Shown here: piece by piece, positions 44,231-53,026 of the stretch
Layout of the letters: each line of letters opens with the position of its first letter
Position numbering within the stretch: position 1 is the stretch's first letter
Position numbers and translations under genes: made by a program
Source of the DNA: JADZAI01 sp964390465
GTDB lineage: Bacteria > Pseudomonadota > Alphaproteobacteria > Micropepsales > Micropepsaceae
Direction of reading: 5' to 3'
Length of the DNA: 64,000 nucleotides
Assembly (NCBI GenBank): GCA_964390465.1
Contig: CAYMIJ010000007.1
Span: 62,001-126,000, forward strand
The notes under the pieces: generated by a model
Told to the model about the DNA's origin: nothing
The model's input: only the letters and a program-made list of their open reading frames with translations
Database searches by the model: none

Positions 44231-44712
44231 GCGACTGGCTTTCCCGCCTGCCGGAAATGGCGCATGGCATGAAAGTGCAGCGGCCCGCGCGGATTGATAT
44301 CGCGCCGCCGCCCGGCTTTGAAACGCCCGTGTCGCTGGTTGACCCATTCGAGGCTTTTGCCTTTCAGAGCTTCAAGCGCGTCAACGCGGACGGCACCGTC
44401 ACCTATGCCTTGCAGACCGACGAGCGCCACGACAACTCGGTGGGCGTCGTCCATGGCGGATTGCTGATGACGTTCGCCGATTCCGTTCTGGGCATGGCGG
44501 CCTGGAGCGCCTGTGCAGACGCATGGTGCGTGACCGTCAGCCAGAACTCGTCCTTCCTGAAAGCCGTGCGCGTGGGAGACGTTATTGAGGTGACACCCGT
44601 CATCACCCGCGCCACACGCACGATGATTTTCACACGCGGCGAGTTTCTGGTGCGCGGAGAGCCGGTTTTTCAGGCCGTTTCCATGTGGAAGGTCACCGGC
44701 CGCAGCGCATGA
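44227..44712 (+). CDS. PaaI-family hotdog thioesterase (pair A, second)
   Basis: 161 residues. The N-terminal 45 residues (MAHGMKVQRPARIDIAPPPGFE) are an extension. The catalytic region is GVVHGGLLMTFADSVLGMA, with SQNSSFLKAVRVGDVIEV and RATRTMIFTRGEFLV in the later strands. Differs clearly from its partner, so the pair is not a recent duplication. Acyl substrate unknown. Confidence 0.86.
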   Translation: MSDWLSRLPEMAHGMKVQRPARIDIAPPPGFETPVSLVDPFEAFAFQSFKRVNADGTVTYALQTDERHDNSVGVVHGGLLMTFADSVLGMAAWSACADAWCVTVSQNSSFLKAVRVGDVIEVTPVITRATRTMIFTRGEFLVRGEPVFQAVSMWKVTGRSA

Positions 44713-44839
44713 TGCGTTAGGAATTGGGTGAGACATCTGAACGGTTGGACAAATTGTAAGCATGTCCATAACGAGCCCTTCAACCTTCTTATCCGCATTT
44801 TAAGCCTGTTCTTTTACGGCACTGCAAAGCCCCACGCGT

Positions 44840-45781
44840 ATGGTGTGGCTCATGAAAAGCGATGTCTCACGTCTGGTTCTCGGCACTGAACTGATCGGCT
44901 CGCGCCATGGCGCCGCGCCGCGCCCCGGCTCTCCGGCGGTCGAACGAGCGGTGCGTCTTTTGCGCCGCGCCCATCGCGCAGGCATTGCTGCTTTCGATGC
45001 CGATCACGCACAGGGCGAGGCCGAGCTTCGCATTGGCGATGCCTTCGACGGCGATGATCAGCCCGCGACATTTACAGTGCTCGACCTGGGCACAACGCCT
45101 GATGACGCCAGCGCAGGCGAAGCCGAGGTGGCGGTCGAAGCCAGCGTCAGCGCCAGCCTGGTGAACATGAAACGGGCGCGGCTCGACACGCTGATGCTGC
45201 GGGCCCGCCACCTGACATCGCATGACGGCGCGGTGTGGTCGCGTGTGCTGCGCCTGCAGAAGGCCGGTGTCATCGCCAAAATCGGCGTGGCTGTGCAGAC
45301 CCCGGAAGAAGCCTTTGAAGCCCTGGGTCGCCGCGCCGTGACGCATATCCAGCTGCCCCTCAACCTGCTGGACCAGCGCTGGCGTGAAACCGGCGTGCCT
45401 GACGCGTGCCGTGCCCGGCCGGACGTGACGGTCCATGCCTGCAACATCTATCTGCGCGGCATTCTGGCGGCGGAAGATTCCTACTACTGGCCGCGTGTGC
45501 ATGGCGTCGATGCCGAAGGCACACTCTATATGCTCGACACGCTGTCGCGCCTGTTCAACCGCATGTCGATTTCAGACCTCTGCCTCGCTTATGTGCGCGG
45601 TCAGGACTGGGTGCATGGTTTCGTGATCGGCATGGAGAACGAGGAGCAGCTCGACCGAAATCTGGCGCTGCTCGACGCGCCGGCCATGACGGCTGACGAG
45701 ATCGCAAATATCGAACCCCGCCTGCCCCGCTTTCCACTTGAGCTGCTGGACCCGGCACTTTGGCCGGTCAAGGAAAGCTGA
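44840..45781 (+). CDS. Aldo/keto reductase-fold protein with degenerate active site
   Basis: TIM-barrel AKR pattern: LVLGTELIGSRHG at the start, AHRAGIAAFDADHAQGEAELRIGDAF where active members read FDTAxxYGxxE, LQKAGVIAKIGVAVQTPEE, and a C-terminal GMENEEQLDRNL. Asp53 remains. The catalytic Tyr position is Gln58, no Lys is seen on the next strand (VLDLGTT), and the usual LxxH is LMLRARH with Arg at the His position. Probably not an NADPH oxidoreductase; it may have a structural or binding role. The patatin gene starts three bases after its stop. ATG 44852 is an alternative start. Confidence 0.8.
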   Translation: MVWLMKSDVSRLVLGTELIGSRHGAAPRPGSPAVERAVRLLRRAHRAGIAAFDADHAQGEAELRIGDAFDGDDQPATFTVLDLGTTPDDASAGEAEVAVEASVSASLVNMKRARLDTLMLRARHLTSHDGAVWSRVLRLQKAGVIAKIGVAVQTPEEAFEALGRRAVTHIQLPLNLLDQRWRETGVPDACRARPDVTVHACNIYLRGILAAEDSYYWPRVHGVDAEGTLYMLDTLSRLFNRMSISDLCLAYVRGQDWVHGFVIGMENEEQLDRNLALLDAPAMTADEIANIEPRLPRFPLELLDPALWPVKES

Positions 45782-45784
45782 GTT

Positions 45785-47605
45785 ATGCCTTCGCCCGCAC
45801 TCAGCCCTGTTGCCGAGGCGATGGCGAAACTGGACCGCGCCTATTCGGCGTTTGCCACGACGGACGATGACTCATCTGAGAATCATCTGGACGCGCTGCA
45901 TGCGCGAATCCGGGGCTTTGGGCTGTTTGCCGATTGCGATGCCGCCTGCCTGCGTCGCATTGCCTATGAGGCCACATGGTTCGGCCTGCCGGGCGGCACC
46001 GATCTCGACCGCCAGGGCGAAAATGACCAAGCCATTTTTCTGGTGGTGAGCGGGCGTCTGGCGGTTCATGTGACCGACGAGAACGGCGTTGACCGCATTG
46101 TCGCCCATGTCCCTGCCGGTGAAACCGTCGGCGAGATGTCGATGATCGCCGGTGATGCCCACAGCGCCCGCCTGCGCGCCATGCGCGACACCGAGCTTCT
46201 GCGTCTGTCGAAGGCCGCGTTCCTTCGCATCACGGCGCGTGAGCCACGCATCATGACAACGCTGACCCGGTTGATCATCAAGCGCCTGCGCGCCACTACG
46301 GCCGGCAACGCTGCGCTGATGCGGCCCAAGACCTTTGCGCTCATTCCGCTCGATCACGGCGTTGACGCGGAAAGCTTCGCCTATGATCTGTCGCGGGCGC
46401 TGACGGCGCTGGGGCTTTCCTATGCGCTGTTCGATGAAAGCCATGCAGGCGAACAGGCCGAAAACTTCTACAATGCTGAACAGGCCAGCGATGTCGTGAT
46501 CTATGTGGGCGATCATGCGCGCTCAGCATGGTCTGATCACTGCATCCGGCAGGCCGACAGGGTGATGCTGATCGGTCGCGCTGGTGCAATGCAGACTCAT
46601 GGCGTTCTCCATCGCACCGCGGCGGGCGGGCGGCGCTATGAACTGGTCGCGCTGCATGATGGCGATCTGGGTTCAACACCACGCGGCGCTGCGGAGATGT
46701 GGCACAATGTGCGCCGGGGCAATCACGGCGACGTCGCGCGTCTGGCGCGCCTGATGACCGGCAATGCGACCGGGCTGGTTCTGGCCGGTGGCGGGGCGCG
46801 CGGCTTTGCCCATATCGGCGCGATCCGGGCCCTGCGCGAGGCTGGTCTTGTGTTTGACCGCACCGCTGGATCATCCATCGGTGCGATCATCGCCGCCTCG
46901 GTCGCGATGGGCTGGGATGATGACGAACTGAAAAGCCGCATCCGCGCGGCGTTTCTGGATGCCAAGCCGCTGACGGATTACACACTGCCACTGGTGGCAC
47001 TGCTGCGCGGATCAAAAGTTGGCCATCAGCTGCAGAAGCATTTTGGCGAACGTCATATCGAAGACCTGCCGCTGCCGTTCTTCTGCATCACCTCGAACCT
47101 GACAACCGGGCATGCCGCCGCGCATCGCACCGGGCTGTTGTGGCGTGCGCTCAAGGCCAGCGCGTCCATTCCCGGACTGCTGCCGCCGGTCGTGATGGAC
47201 GGCCATCTGCATGTCGATGGCGGCATCATGAACAATATGCCTGCCGACGTGATGGCCACCGATGCACGCGGGCCGATTGTTGCCATTGATGTCGGCGGCG
47301 ATGCCGGACTTGGCTATCACGAAGAAAATTATGGCGAAGAAGGGTGGCTGACACGCTGGACGCGCCGCCGGGCAGGCGCGCCGTCGATGGCGTCGCTCCT
47401 GATGCGCACCGGCACCGTCGGCAATGAAACCCAGCGCCGGATCGCCCGCGCGCAGGCCGATCTGGTGATTGACCCTGCGCTGAACGGCATTTCACTGACG
47501 CATTGGAAGAAATTCGATTGCGCCGTCGAGGCGGGCTACGAGGCTGTCGCGCGCATGATCGACACCAAGGGTCTGCCGCAGTTTGTTACGAGCGCTGCAG
47601 CATAA
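45785..47605 (+). CDS. Cyclic-nucleotide-binding patatin-like phospholipase (NTE-type)
   Basis: A cNMP-binding domain (about residues 40-165: FLVVSGRLAVHVTDENG, AGETVGEMSMIAG, ARLRAMRDTELLRL) is joined by a linker domain to a patatin domain (about 330-500). The oxyanion GGGARGFAHIG, nucleophile GSSIG (Ser364) and Asp in VDGGIMNN form the Ser-Asp dyad, as in neuropathy-target-esterase-type lysophospholipases. No membrane helix, unlike eukaryotic NTE. The Arg typical of cAMP binding appears in the AHSARLRAM segment. Probably co-translated with the AKR-fold gene. A cyclase lies 10 kb away, but no link is proven. Confidence 0.92.
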   Translation: MPSPALSPVAEAMAKLDRAYSAFATTDDDSSENHLDALHARIRGFGLFADCDAACLRRIAYEATWFGLPGGTDLDRQGENDQAIFLVVSGRLAVHVTDENGVDRIVAHVPAGETVGEMSMIAGDAHSARLRAMRDTELLRLSKAAFLRITAREPRIMTTLTRLIIKRLRATTAGNAALMRPKTFALIPLDHGVDAESFAYDLSRALTALGLSYALFDESHAGEQAENFYNAEQASDVVIYVGDHARSAWSDHCIRQADRVMLIGRAGAMQTHGVLHRTAAGGRRYELVALHDGDLGSTPRGAAEMWHNVRRGNHGDVARLARLMTGNATGLVLAGGGARGFAHIGAIRALREAGLVFDRTAGSSIGAIIAASVAMGWDDDELKSRIRAAFLDAKPLTDYTLPLVALLRGSKVGHQLQKHFGERHIEDLPLPFFCITSNLTTGHAAAHRTGLLWRALKASASIPGLLPPVVMDGHLHVDGGIMNNMPADVMATDARGPIVAIDVGGDAGLGYHEENYGEEGWLTRWTRRRAGAPSMASLLMRTGTVGNETQRRIARAQADLVIDPALNGISLTHWKKFDCAVEAGYEAVARMIDTKGLPQFVTSAAA

Positions 47606-47776
47606 GCATTTGTGATCTCGCTCGCGGGCTCGTGAGTTTATCGCGCTGATGTCAGCCTTCATCCTGCCTGCGCAAAACAAGCACATGAAGGGGGATGAAT
47701 GACGGGCATGAAACTGCTGCCGCCGTGGCGGCACCCGCAATCTGCCCCTGTCATGACGGACGGTGAACGCGCGCGC

Positions 47777-48901
47777 TCAGTGGCCGCCTGGCGCTGGCTG
47801 ACGGGGCTGGAGCCAGCGCCGCGCGGGCTCGGCAACGAAGCGGGTGAGCGCCCATCCGATCAGGATTATGAGCACCCAGCGCAGAGCCAGATTCCATGAG
47901 AAATATTGCTGCCAGAAAATCCACACCTGTTGCGCCAGAGGTGAATTACCCAGCAGGCCCATCCAGTACATGACCGGCTGGTGGATGATGAAGACGCCAT
48001 AGGAGATCGCGCCCAGCCATACCAGCACGGAGGTGCCAAGAAGAGTGGCAACCAACCCCTGATCATCCAGCAGCGTCCAGAAGAACACCGTCATCAGTGT
48101 CAGGGTCAGCATGTCAGACCAATGCTGATGCAAAGCAAGAAACACCAGAATAGCGAGCGGCAGCTGAAGCCATCTGCGCCATGACGGGCCGGCGGGCAGC
48201 AATGCGATGCCATAGCCGAGCATGAACTCAATGATGGCACGCAGCGGCGACATGTCGTTGGGCGCGGGGAACATGCCGCGCTGAAAGGCATAGTGAAGCC
48301 CCAGCGTTGCGCCGCCCGCGAGAATGACAAGCAGCGGCCCGCGAAAACGCTCGGACACCCTTGCAACGCCCCAGGCAAAAAACGGAAACACCAGATAGGC
48401 GCAGATGAGCGCGCTGACATACCAGCCGGGGATGTTCCACACGAGTTTGTTGTGGAAGCCCCAGGCCTGCACCATGAAAACCGAGGTCAGCCAGTTGGCC
48501 CATGTCGTGTCGGCGCGGTGGAAGGGTTCATAGCCCGGATCCCAGATGCCGTTCTGACGCAGATACAGCACTGTCAGCTCAATAACCGCCATCAGCACCA
48601 GCACCAGCAGATAGAGCGGATAGAGCCGGATAAAGCGGCCCCACAGGAAGCGGCCATAGGCACCCGGGCCAACGCCATTTGAAAACGTGCGCGCATAACC
48701 CGAGGCGATGCCAAAGCCCGATATGATGAAAAAGAGATCGAGCAGCAGGAAGTATTTGTGGAACCATCCCGTCATGAAGCCGAACTCAGGCGACCAGGAG
48801 AGCGATTCCCCCATGTGGAACAGCACGATGCCGATGGCACCAAGGCCGCGCAGGCCTTCAATGGCCCGGATGGTGTGGCGTGGTGATGTGCTCTCAGCCA
48901 T
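47777..48901 (-). CDS. Acyltransferase 3 (OafA/YrhL-like) membrane protein
   Basis: Integral membrane O-acyltransferase with about ten helices. It shows the N-terminal family motif RAIEGLRGLGAIGIVLFHM with the conserved His, FLLLDLFFIISGFGIASGYAR, FIRLYPLYLL, and later ISYGVFIIHQPVMYW. The start at 48901 has GGGGGA upstream. Such proteins acetylate or acylate surface sugars, or make membrane-derived glucans. No polysaccharide cluster is adjacent, so the acceptor is unknown. Confidence 0.92.
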   Translation of the reverse strand: MAESTSPRHTIRAIEGLRGLGAIGIVLFHMGESLSWSPEFGFMTGWFHKYFLLLDLFFIISGFGIASGYARTFSNGVGPGAYGRFLWGRFIRLYPLYLLVLVLMAVIELTVLYLRQNGIWDPGYEPFHRADTTWANWLTSVFMVQAWGFHNKLVWNIPGWYVSALICAYLVFPFFAWGVARVSERFRGPLLVILAGGATLGLHYAFQRGMFPAPNDMSPLRAIIEFMLGYGIALLPAGPSWRRWLQLPLAILVFLALHQHWSDMLTLTLMTVFFWTLLDDQGLVATLLGTSVLVWLGAISYGVFIIHQPVMYWMGLLGNSPLAQQVWIFWQQYFSWNLALRWVLIILIGWALTRFVAEPARRWLQPRQPAPGGH

Positions 48902-49026
48902 GGTTCCCCCTGCGAAGGGCCATAGCATCTGCGCGTCCTTCACACTACCGAGTGAGAATGGACAAACACCATGATTGTGAAAGGTTCATGTCACTGAGCC
49001 GCCGCGTGCTGATTGCAGCACAGCTT

Positions 49027-49668
49027 TCAATCATTCTGGCGTTCGGCCACAGCCGCAAGCTGAGGCAATGCTCCAGCCCGCGCGCCGATGGCATGTAGAC
49101 GCGGGGCTTCCGTCTTGAACCAGTCGCCACCCGGACGCCAGGAGACCATCACCCACACATAAAGGTCGAGCGCCGAAAATGTTTCGCCCAGAAACCACGG
49201 CGCGCCAGCCCAGCTTTCGACATAGCGCCACAGTGTCTTGCGATGGTCATCGGTGGTCTGGCGCAACGCCTTGGCCGCCGCCTCGCTCTGCCCCTTCAGC
49301 CATTTCTGCGGCGTGTCGCCATAGGTGAAGGTCGGATAGATCGCTGTGTTGAGCAGCATGAGAAAGCGGAGAAACTCGCGCCGCTTGGGATGAGCGACCG
49401 GCGGCACCAGCGCGACGTTCGGCGCAATGTCGTCCACATGCATCAGGATCGCCGCGCTTTCGGTGATGATCGCACCGTCAGGGCAGACGAGGCTTGGCAC
49501 CTGCATCAGCGGATTGATGGCGCGCAGCTGGTCATGTTCCAGGCCGAGATCAGTCCAGGAAAAATACTGGATATCCAACGGCAGCCCGGCAAGCGTGAAG
49601 GCCGCTTCCGCGATCATCGAGCCGCCGCCCTTGGCCGCCAGCAGTTTGTAGCCTGATCGTTCGGGCAT
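49027..49668 (-). CDS. Glutathione S-transferase family protein
   Basis: Thioredoxin-fold N-terminal domain (YKLLAAKGGGSMIAEAAFTLAGLPLDI, then NPLMQVPSLVCPDGAIITESAAILMHV, with the cis-Pro and glutathione-binding ES) and helical C-terminal domain (APWFLGETFSALDLYVWVMVSWRPG). 213 residues from ATG 49668; the frame continues upstream to 49788 but that part is unlike GSTs. Substrate unknown. Confidence 0.86.
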   Translation of the reverse strand: MPERSGYKLLAAKGGGSMIAEAAFTLAGLPLDIQYFSWTDLGLEHDQLRAINPLMQVPSLVCPDGAIITESAAILMHVDDIAPNVALVPPVAHPKRREFLRFLMLLNTAIYPTFTYGDTPQKWLKGQSEAAAKALRQTTDDHRKTLWRYVESWAGAPWFLGETFSALDLYVWVMVSWRPGGDWFKTEAPRLHAIGARAGALPQLAAVAERQND

Positions 49669-49830
49669 GCATGAGGTTCCCCTGAGAAAGATTGGAGATA
49701 GATGCGCCCCCGCCCAAGCACAACTTAAGCCAGGCTTCAGTCTGCCCCCGGGGCACACGAGCGCCGCCTTCCCGCTTGCCAGCCGCACATGACGGGCACA
49801 CAGTCAGCCATTCACATTCAGGAGCTGCCC

Positions 49831-50697
49831 ATGCCCATCAGCTATGACCACCTCATGTCGTTGAAGTCAGATGGTACTGAATCCTCGTATGGCGACCGCG
49901 AAACCATGCTGTATGCGTTGGGCATCGGATTTGGTCGTGACCCGATGAACGAGGATGAACTGCGCTTTGTCTATGAAGGCGTGAACGATCCGGCCTATCT
50001 GAAAACCGTACCGACCATGGCGACCGTGCTGCACTGGGGCGGCGGGGCGCTGCGCAATAGCGGCATCAATTATCTGATGGTCGTGCATGGCGAACAGCGC
50101 GTGACGCTGCACCAACCCTTGCCAGCGGCTGCGAACATCATCAGCGATGAACGGGTCATCGGCGCCTTCGACAAAGGCGCAGGCAAAGGCGCGGTGATCG
50201 TGACCGAAAAGAAAATCCGCCTGAAGGAAACCGGCGCGCCACTGGCGACACTGGTATCATCGACCTTCGCGCGTGGTGACGGTGGCTTTGGCGGACCATC
50301 CACCGGCGCGCCCGAACCGCACCCGATTCCCGAGCGCAAGCCGGATGCAACCTATGAAGCGTCGATCCTTGCCGATCAGGCCTTCATCTATGCGCTGTCG
50401 GGGGACCGCAACCCGCTGCACCGCGACCCGAAGATCGCCAAGATGGCAGGCTTCCCCAAGCCGATCATCCACGGGCTCTGCACCTATGGCACCACCTGCC
50501 GGGCGATCATCACGAATGTGCTGAACTATCAGTCGGAGCGCATCACCGGCTATGACGTGCGTTTCTCAGCCCCCGCCTTCCCCGGTGAAACCGTGCTGCT
50601 GGATGTATGGCAGGACGCGAAGGTCATCTCGTTCCGTGCACGCCTGAAAGAGCGCGACGTCACCGTCATCAATAACGGCAAATGCACGCTGGCGTGA
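49831..50697 (+). CDS. MaoC-like (R)-specific enoyl-CoA hydratase
   Basis: Double-hotdog hydratase like hydratase 2 of peroxisomal multifunctional enzyme 2. The C-terminal half has the catalytic motif: YALSGDRNPLHRDPKIAKMAGFPKPIIHGLCTYG, with D..NP.H and the following PI.HG. The N-terminal half is a degenerate hotdog (VPTMATVLHWGGGALRN). AGGAG six bases before ATG 49831 fixes the start; 288 residues. Its stop overlaps the methyltransferase start. Hydrates trans-2-enoyl-CoA in beta-oxidation or supplies (R)-3-hydroxyacyl-CoA. Confidence 0.93.
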   Translation: MPISYDHLMSLKSDGTESSYGDRETMLYALGIGFGRDPMNEDELRFVYEGVNDPAYLKTVPTMATVLHWGGGALRNSGINYLMVVHGEQRVTLHQPLPAAANIISDERVIGAFDKGAGKGAVIVTEKKIRLKETGAPLATLVSSTFARGDGGFGGPSTGAPEPHPIPERKPDATYEASILADQAFIYALSGDRNPLHRDPKIAKMAGFPKPIIHGLCTYGTTCRAIITNVLNYQSERITGYDVRFSAPAFPGETVLLDVWQDAKVISFRARLKERDVTVINNGKCTLA

Positions 50698-51785
50698 GCG
50701 ATCTGGAAGGCTGGCCTGCCGATCCTGTTTCTGAAGCGGTAGACCTGATCGCGGCAGGTCAGGCCCGTGAGGCCGCAACAAGACTTGCGGCGCTGATTGG
50801 CGCAGGGCGCGGCGGATTGCTGGCGCGCATGACATGGGTGCGCGCTTTGCTGGCCTGCGGCGACGCCAGACAGGCGCTGGCAGAAGCGCGCGAGGTATCG
50901 CAGCTTGCACCATCGCTGGCGGAAGCGGCTGTGGTGTTCGGCAAGGCATTGGAGGCCAACAACGCATTGCCCGCCGCCATCGCTGAATATCAGCGTGCGC
51001 TCAGGCTTGATCCCGAATGTGGTGCCGCCGAGCTGGCGCTTGCTTTCAGTTGGGCGGAGGCAGGTGAAGCTGAAAAGGCGGAAGGTCATCTTCAGGCGGC
51101 AGAAAATCTGGGTCAGAGATCGGATGACCTGCGCGCCCGCATTGCCGCACTGAAGCAGGCGCAGCGTTCGGATGCCGGTTATGTGCGCCACCTGTTTGAT
51201 CAGTTCTCGTCCGACTACGACGCACGGATGCGCGGCGCGCTTGCCTATCGTGCGCCGGAAATCCTGGCTGAGCTGGCGCTGCTCGTCAGCGGCGGTAAAT
51301 TGAAAAAAGCCCAAACGCTTGATCTGGGCTGCGGCACCGGGCTTGCCGCGCCCGTCTTCCGCCCTTTTGCCACAAAGCTGAGCGGCCTTGATCTCAGCCC
51401 CCAGATGATCGGGCAGGCCGAAAAGACCGGTCTCTATGACACGCTGATCGTGGGCGATGCCGAACCTTATCTGACGCAGACCCCTGCCCGCTTTGGCCGG
51501 GTGATCGCCGCCGACGTGTTTGTCTATATCGGCGATCTGAACCCCGTTTTTGAAGGCGTAAGGCGCGTGCTGAAACCCGGCGGCCTGTTTCTTTTCACGG
51601 TTGAGCGCAGCGAGGGCGACGCGCCTTTCATGCTTCAGGAAACACGCCGCTGGGCCCACACGCGGGCCTATATCGAACAGCTTGCCGTGGCCTTCGGGTT
51701 TGACGTGCGCGGGTTGATCGACTGCACACCCCGCGTCAACAAAGGCGTTCCGATTCCGGGGCTGGCGGCGGCACTGGCCGTATAG
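50694..51785 (+). CDS. TPR-containing SAM-dependent methyltransferase
   Basis: The N-terminal half is made of tetratricopeptide helices (EAVDLIAAGQAREAATRL, WVRALLACGDARQALAEAREV, ALEANNALPAAIAEYQRALRLDPE, ALAFSWAEAGEAEKAEGHL). The C-terminal half is a class I methyltransferase with LDLGCGTGLAAPVF, LDLSPQMIGQAE, VIAADVFVYIGDL and VLKPGGLFLFTVE. A GTG start inside the maoC stop (GTGA) gives four-base coupling; ATG 50682 is the alternative. Target unknown; the TPRs suggest a protein partner. Confidence 0.9.
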   Translation: MSDLEGWPADPVSEAVDLIAAGQAREAATRLAALIGAGRGGLLARMTWVRALLACGDARQALAEAREVSQLAPSLAEAAVVFGKALEANNALPAAIAEYQRALRLDPECGAAELALAFSWAEAGEAEKAEGHLQAAENLGQRSDDLRARIAALKQAQRSDAGYVRHLFDQFSSDYDARMRGALAYRAPEILAELALLVSGGKLKKAQTLDLGCGTGLAAPVFRPFATKLSGLDLSPQMIGQAEKTGLYDTLIVGDAEPYLTQTPARFGRVIAADVFVYIGDLNPVFEGVRRVLKPGGLFLFTVERSEGDAPFMLQETRRWAHTRAYIEQLAVAFGFDVRGLIDCTPRVNKGVPIPGLAAALAV

Positions 51786-51868
51786 TCAAACGCTTTTACC
51801 CTTGATGCAGGACGGCGCTGTGCTCAGGATGGGCCATCATTATTTTCACGACCTTTAAGGACTCTCTC

Positions 51869-53023
51869 ATGGCCCATGCGCTCGAACGCCCCGATTGGAT
51901 GAGCGAAGATCTGATCCTGTTTGAAGACGCCGTTTCCAAGTTCACCGACAGGGAACTACTGCCGCATCACGAGGCATGGAACCGGGCTGGCATGGTGCCA
52001 CGCGAGGTCTGGCTGAAGGCGGGTGAGGCTGGGCTGCTATGCGCTTCGATGCCCGAACAGTATGGCGGCGGCGGCGGCAGCTTCGCACACGAGGCTGTGC
52101 TGATTGACGTGTTCGGGCGCAAGGGCATCAGCAACTTTGGCGCTTCACTGCACAACGCCATCGTCGCGCCATACATTCTGAACTATGGCACCGAGGCACA
52201 GCGTCAGCGCTGGCTGCCGCGTCTGGCGACCGGCGAGCTGGTCGGCGCGATTGCAATGACCGAGCCGGGCACTGGCAGCGACCTTCAGTCCATCAAGACA
52301 TCAGCGCGCCGCGATGGCGATGGCTATGTCATCAATGGCTCCAAGACCTTCATCACCAATGGTGGCACGGCCAATCTGATCATCGTGGTGGCCAAAACCG
52401 ATCCGGCGGGCGGCGCGAAAGGCACATCGCTTGTGGTTGTGGAAACCGACGAGGCCCAGGGCTTCCGCCGTGGCCGCAAGCTCGACAAGATCGGCCTGCC
52501 CGGTCAGGACACATCTGAACTGTTCTTCGAGGATGTGCGCGTGCCCGCCGCCAATCTGCTGGGTGAGGCCGAGGGGCGCGGGTTCTTTTCACTGATGGAA
52601 CAGCTGCCCTCAGAGCGTCTGCAGATCGCGCTGCAGGGCATCGCCATGATCGAGCGGGCCATCGAGGAGACGGTGAAATACACCCGCGAGCGCAAGGCGT
52701 TCGGCAAGCCGGTGATGGATTTCCAGAACACGCAGTTCGTGCTGGCCGATGCCAAAGCCAAGGCGACCGTTGCGCGCGTGTTCTGCAACTGGGCCGTGGG
52801 ACAGCTGCTCGCCGGAAAGCTCGATGCCTTTACCGCCTCGATGGCCAAATTGTGGGTGACGGACGAGCAGGTGAAGATCGTCGATGAATGCCTGCAACTG
52901 CACGGCGGCTATGGCTATATGAACGAATACCCGATCGCGCAGATGTATCGCGATGCCCGCGTTCAGAAGATCTATGGCGGCACCAACGAGATCATGAAAG
53001 TGCTGATCGCCCGCGCGCTGTAA
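51869..53023 (+). CDS. Acyl-CoA dehydrogenase, long-chain (LCAD)-like
   Basis: FAD enzyme for the first step of beta-oxidation. Signatures: GAIAMTEPGTGSDLQSIKT, FITNGGTANLIIVVAKTD, RKAFGKPVMDFQNTQFVLAD, DECLQLHGGYGYMNEYPIAQMYRDARVQKIYGGTNEI. The Glu of MCAD at the IYEGT position is Gly here (IYGGT), as in LCAD; the base is then expected in the earlier helix, where IERAIEETVKYTRERK aligns with LCAD. 384 residues. Converges on the TerB-like gene. Confidence 0.95.
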   Translation: MAHALERPDWMSEDLILFEDAVSKFTDRELLPHHEAWNRAGMVPREVWLKAGEAGLLCASMPEQYGGGGGSFAHEAVLIDVFGRKGISNFGASLHNAIVAPYILNYGTEAQRQRWLPRLATGELVGAIAMTEPGTGSDLQSIKTSARRDGDGYVINGSKTFITNGGTANLIIVVAKTDPAGGAKGTSLVVVETDEAQGFRRGRKLDKIGLPGQDTSELFFEDVRVPAANLLGEAEGRGFFSLMEQLPSERLQIALQGIAMIERAIEETVKYTRERKAFGKPVMDFQNTQFVLADAKAKATVARVFCNWAVGQLLAGKLDAFTASMAKLWVTDEQVKIVDECLQLHGGYGYMNEYPIAQMYRDARVQKIYGGTNEIMKVLIARAL

Positions 53024-53026
53024 CCT

